Shown piece after piece: positions 59,286 to 64,000 of a stretch of DNA of 64,000 nt. Under the pieces are notes generated by a model, which was given only the letters and a program-made list of their open reading frames with translations, searched no databases and was not told the DNA's origin. Position 1 is the stretch's first letter, and each line of letters opens with the position of its first letter. A program made the position numbers and the translations under genes. Origin of the DNA: Cytospora piceicola (Eukaryota > Ascomycota > Sordariomycetes > Diaporthales > Cytosporaceae); contig JALQBC010000018.1 in NCBI GenBank assembly GCA_023375675.1, forward strand, positions 722,165 through 786,164, read 5' to 3'.

Positions 59286-59619
59286 AGTATTAACTATATA
59301 ACATTTAAATATATTATATTAAGTAAATAAGTAAGTAAATAAGTAAATATATATATAAGTAATAAATTATATAAATACTTTAATAAGTAAATAAATAAGT
59401 AAGTAAGTAACTAAATAAATAAGTTAATTTTTAATATATAAAATAAATATATAAGTATATATCTTAAATATATATATATATAATAAAAGTTAAAAGAGAA
59501 AAGAAAGAAATTTTAATTAATTTAATTACGATTTTATTTAATTAAATTACGAATTATTTAAATTTACAATTTTATTTTATTTAATTTATAAATCTTTACG
59601 ATTTTAATTTTATTACGAA

Positions 59620-59703
59620 AAGCACTATATAAGGGATTTAAACTAAAGACCTTTAAATTACTGTATTTATTACGTAACTACCGACTATACTATTTAATCT
59701 ACT
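59620..59703 (-). repeat. tRNA-like (SINE or tRNA) remnant 1
   Basis: On the minus strand an A-box TAGTATAGTCGG fits the Pol III consensus fully. About 40 bases on, AGTTTAAATCC differs from the B-box GGTTCGAATCC by G-to-A and C-to-T changes only, as RIP would cause. Confidence 0.5.
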
Positions 59704-60440
59704 ATAGAATTTATTTAATTATAAATTTGCTTACTTTAAACCTTTTATAAAAAGAGTTACTTTCTGAATTAGTAAGGGGGGGGGGGTAAAGGGGATTTAT
59801 TTACTAAAAGGTTTTATTAAGTTTCCTTTTTAAGCTATTTATATTTATAAAATCAGGTAAAAAAAAAATACTATAAAATCGAATAAAATTAGACGTATAT
59901 AATATTAAATTTAATAGTTAGAAAGTATATAAATAAGCAGGCTAGCTTATATTTTAAAGTCGAATTAATTTAAAAAAATAATATTTTACTTATATATTAC
60001 CGGTAATATATAACCGAAGGGTATATATAAAAATAAAGTAAGTATACAGTTTTATAGGTAAAATCTAATAGTACTAGTAAAATAAAAAAAAAACTAATAA
60101 AACCTAAATTTAAAAGGAGTTAAGTCTTTTAAGAAATAATAAATATAAATATTATTTACTATTTTAATACTTTATACCGTTTATATAAAGGAATTAAAAT
60201 ATATATTTTATACCGTTATTTAAAAGAAGAAACAGGCTTTATTATAGTATACTTTATTATATACTAATATTAACTTTAAACGGTAAAGTAGTATTAAGAA
60301 AAACTAAAAATATTAAAAACTTTTTTAAATCAGGCTTATTAAGGCTAATAACTTAACACCGGGTATATATATAAATAAAGTAACCTAATATATATATAAT
60401 AAAGCTATAAGCGACTAATAATAAAAAGAAAAAAGTATAA

Positions 60441-60525
60441 CTTTTCGAGATTCGAACCTAATACCTTTACTATAGTATTTATATAGGTATTATATTTTTT
60501 AACTAATCTAATAGTATCGATATCT
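60441..60525 (-). repeat. tRNA-like (SINE or tRNA) remnant 2
   Basis: On the minus strand a near-perfect B-box GGTTCGAATCT follows a degenerate A-box (TAGATTAGTTAA). The sequence around it is AT-rich. Could be a RIP-mutated tRNA gene or a tRNA-derived SINE. Confidence 0.45.
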
Positions 60526-63500
60526 AGCTTAATACTAAAAATAAAAATAAACTAAAAATAGAGTTTAGATTGCTTTACGCTTATAAACCCGATTTAGATA
60601 GTCCGGAGTCGATATCTATTTTATTTAATTTTTAAACGTAGGTTAAAGTTATAGAACCGAATTTACCTTATTATTAGCCGCTTTACGAATCGCGGGAAAT
60701 AGCCTTTATAAGCTAGTTTTTAAGCTGTTTTCTCGTATAAATTAATATAGTTAGTTAAAACGTAAGCTCGAATTAATAAAATTACTACGTATAGGCCTTA
60801 TAGAAAAACAATAAATTTAATAGGCTAGTTAATAGGATTTATTTACTACCTTCTGTAGTAAAAAGGGTTTTAAAAATATTTCTTTATCGAGAGTATAAAA
60901 AGGTTATCCGATATATTTAATCTATTAATTAATATTTATAATACTTTACTTATTTATTAATTTATTTTTAATCTTATTTAGTTTTAAATTAATAAGTTTT
61001 AAGCCGCTTTTATTTTTTTATTTTTTTAATAAACGTAATATATAATAAAATAAAATTAATTTTCTTATCTTTTTATATATAGATTAATCGATTAAAAAAG
61101 CATTCTTTTCTTATCTTCCTTATTTTTTAAATCGATTTCTTTCTTTTTATAATCTACTATTTCCTTTTATTTATACCGGTTTTTTTATTTTCTATATTAA
61201 ATTAATAAATAAAAATTAATTTAAATAAATAAATAAAATAAACTTACTATAAATAAGCTATATATATAGTTATTTTCTTCGAAACCTTTTTAATTTCGGT
61301 TATAAAAATACAGTTTTACTAGTAGATTTCTTTTATATTTAACAGACTTTTACTATAACGAATAAATTTAAGCTTAAAAGGAGGGTAAATCTATAAAAGA
61401 ACCTGCCCTTTTTTCTTTAAAAAGTACTATAAAAGGTTTCGTTCGAATTTTAAGCTATATTTAATTTTATAAGCTTAAAAATCGATTTTAACCTTTTCGA
61501 GAAAGGCTTTTATTATTTTAAATTTAGTAATAATTTAGCAGATATTTTTATAGCTTTTATTAGATCTCGAATAAAGGTAATTAAAATAATAATTAATATA
61601 AGAATTTAAAAGGGTATTAAGACCTTTTAAATTAATATAAAAAAATACTTTTATTATAGTAAATTATTAAGTATAAAAACTTAATATTACTAAAAGCTAA
61701 AAAAAGAAAAAAGAAAAGGAAACTAAAAAGAAAAAAAAAGAGAAAAATTATATTTTTATAAAAGAAAATTTAAGTTTTTATTTAATAAGTACGTTTATTA
61801 ATTAAAGCTAATTAGTAATTAAATTAATATTATTTATTATAATTTAATAATTTAGTATTTACTTTTAATTACTTAATATAAAAAATAAAGAAATTATTTA
61901 AATTAGTTTAATTTATATTAAATCTTAATAAGTTTTTAATATTTTAATATTTTTCTTTTTCTTTTAATATTTAATTACTTTATACTTACTTTAGTATTTT
62001 TATTAGGTTTTTTTAAAGGTACGTTAATATATATATACCGGAAGATAAATTTAATAGCTATAAGTCGATTTTTTTAAAACTTTATATTAACTAATTAGTC
62101 GGCTAACTTAAACGTATATTATAGCCTTTTATAATATATTATAAGGTAAAACGATATTAAAAAGACTATAAAAAAGAAAGAAAAAAATCGAGAAAAAAAT
62201 TAAACTAATTTTTAAGCTCTTTTATAATACTATTAAATTTTTATTAGTACTATTACTGCCGGTATTACCTTTAAAAGATATAAAATATAAAAGGTATTAC
62301 GTTATAATATATTATTAAGCTATTCCGGTTAAGATTAAAGCTTTTTATAATTATTTTAGCCGGACCTATATAAATCTTAATTATTATCGGTTATTAAAAT
62401 ATAAAGATTTACTTTCTTAAGTACTTAAGTAATTAACATCTGTATTATTACTACTTAACTTATAATATTAATAACTATACTAAAATATAAAAAGAATTTT
62501 ATTTTAATATAATATTCCTTTTATTCTTTACTTATTATTTAGTATACTATATAATTAAAAGTCTTTATTATCGATTAATTTAATAGAAAAGCGTTTTAAG
62601 CTATATAATAAAGGTTACTTATTAGTATATTAGAAATCTAGTATAATATAAAAAATAAAATAAAAAATTAATATATAATATTCCTTTTATTCTATACTTT
62701 ATCTCTATAATAAGCTTACTCTTTTTTTATATAGCCGTACTTCTTACTTTTACTTAAATAGTTTACTTAATAAGTCGTATAGCCTTAAAATCTAAGCACT
62801 TTAAAACAGGTTATAAATAGATCCGTTAAACCCTTCTTATAGTAGTTATACTTCTTATACTTAACCGGATTATTATAAAAGGCTAATAGTATACCCTTTA
62901 TTATAGCCTTATCTTTAAAAATTATCTATATAAAGTCTTTTATATCGGTATTCTCGAAAAGGTTAATATAAAGATCGAAGCTAAGTATTTTAGTAAGTCT
63001 TATTAGAATAAGCTATAATTATTAATATAAAGTAACCTTTAATAATTATATATATTTAACTTATATTAGGTTTAACGTAGTATTAAAAGGCCGCTTTTAT
63101 AATAAGGGAATTTATATCGATATAATAAGTATTATAGCTAAAGTGCTTAATCTATAAAGGGTAAAGGTAAAAGAACCCGAAGACTAAAGACATTATATTT
63201 CTTTTATTAAAAAAAGAGGTTTAATTTTAATAAGTTAAACTCGAAGCTTTAAAATTAGCTATAATATTAAGATTTAGCTATATTAAAGGTTTTATTAAAA
63301 GAAAATAAAATATTAAACTTAAATCTTTTTAATATATTTAAAGTAAATAGTAGTTTTAAAGGTAGTTTATATAGTAAAAGTTATATCGAGTATTTAAAGC
63401 TAAGTTTATAAAATAATATAGTAAAATAAAAGCTTAAAATAAATAAATACTTAAAATAATTAGTTAATATATATTAAAAGATAAAAATAAGTATTATATT

Positions 63501-63891
63501 TAAGTTTATATATTAACTTATTAAATAGTTATTTTATAACTATCTGTTTTTTTTTAATAAAAATAACATTAACTTTTAAGGTTTATTAATAAACTTAGTC
63601 TTTATAATATATAATAGTATATATATATATTTTTAATAAAAAGATACTTATTTTATAAAGTAAGTTATTATTATTATTAAAAAGACTTATAAATATATTA
63701 TTTTCTTATAATCTTCGAGATAAATAATAAGTTTTATATTATTATTACTTATTTAAGTTATAATAAAACGTTTATTTAAAGCGAAAATTAAAAAAGTATA
63801 TTAGCCGGTTTAAAAAGGCTTTTTAAGATAATTATAACGTTTTACGTATATAAGTGCTTTTTTAATATAGATCTTATTATTTTTATTATTG

Positions 63892-64000
63892 TTAGGGTTA
63901 GGGTTAGGGTTAGGGTTAGGGTTAGGGTTAGGGTTAGGGTTAGGGTTAGGGTTAGGGTTAGGGTTAGGGTTAGGGTTAGGGTTAGGGTTAGGGTTAGGGT
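63892..64000 (+). repeat. Telomere, TTAGGG x 18
   Basis: Perfect tandem TTAGGG units to the end of the window; the G-rich strand runs 5'->3' toward the end, as at a true right-hand chromosome end. Confidence 0.99.

Larger units (their letters stand above)
58106..63891. other. Subtelomeric AT-rich, RIP-like DNA without genes
   Basis: Nearly 6 kb in which open frames of useful length are absent, TpA is abundant and CpA/TpG/CpG are scarce, the signature left by repeat-induced point mutation. Contains a decayed 150-base satellite and at least two tRNA-like Pol III remnants. No transposase, reverse transcriptase or helicase motif could be read. Confidence 0.8.

Noticed and set aside
58106..63891. 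Telomere-linked helicase or retroelement in the AT-rich block
   Set aside because: No helicase, reverse transcriptase or transposase motif can be read, even allowing for stops.

Overview
The window is the end of a chromosome of a filamentous ascomycete (Pezizomycotina), most likely from the Aspergillus/Penicillium side (Eurotiales). The support is: 18 tandem TTAGGG units at the right edge (63892-64000); short GT-AG introns of about 50-160 bases; a non-reducing polyketide synthase; a polygalacturonase with the long N-terminal extension known from Aspergillus PgaD-type enzymes; fungal rhodopsin-like membrane proteins; and a very AT-rich last 6 kb that looks RIP-mutated. The plain TTAGGG unit argues against A. 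oryzae, which has a 12-base unit. The species cannot be named from sequence alone.

Left part (1-8640). A RING-IBR-RING protein with a cut-short RING2; an OTU-fold protein whose catalytic Asp and Cys positions are replaced; a small secreted eight-cysteine protein with one intron; a nuclear tRNA-Ala(UGC) with a 12-base intron; and the fossil of an acyl-CoA dehydrogenase on the minus strand.

Central metabolic part (8641-32974). A six-exon NR-PKS (SAT-KS-MAT-PT-ACP-ACP-TE, 2194 aa by my splice model) and a P450 on the minus strand, then a divergent seven-exon MFS exporter on the plus strand. Together they look like a compact polyketide cluster: chain assembly and release, oxidation, export. No pathway transcription factor is visible. 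After a 331-base inverted-repeat element, a disordered small protein and a TA-flanked 1.05-kb decayed transposon come an ATP-grasp enzyme, a glutathione S-transferase and a second 14-TM-type MFS transporter, which could be a second small metabolic group.

Right-central part (32975-53786). A 4.2-kb gene-free stretch with an (AAT)n microsatellite; an intronless MFS transporter whose repeat-bearing tail continues in frame for 123 codons beyond its stop; a four-exon fungal rhodopsin-domain protein; a GFA/CENP-V-type zinc protein; a broken 2EXR-like gene between two inverted copies of a ~240-base LTR-like repeat; an endopolygalacturonase; and a 5'-truncated secreted Ser/Thr/Cys-rich protein.

Subtelomere (54128-64000). 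A caspase-domain protein with a C-terminal beta-rich module starts just downstream of a third copy of the LTR-like repeat and lies between inverted copies of another short repeat. It is followed by a GTAA minisatellite, a decayed five-copy 150-base satellite, tRNA-like Pol III remnants, and the telomere. All exon boundaries below were read by eye from splice signals and frame continuity; they are models, not RNA evidence.
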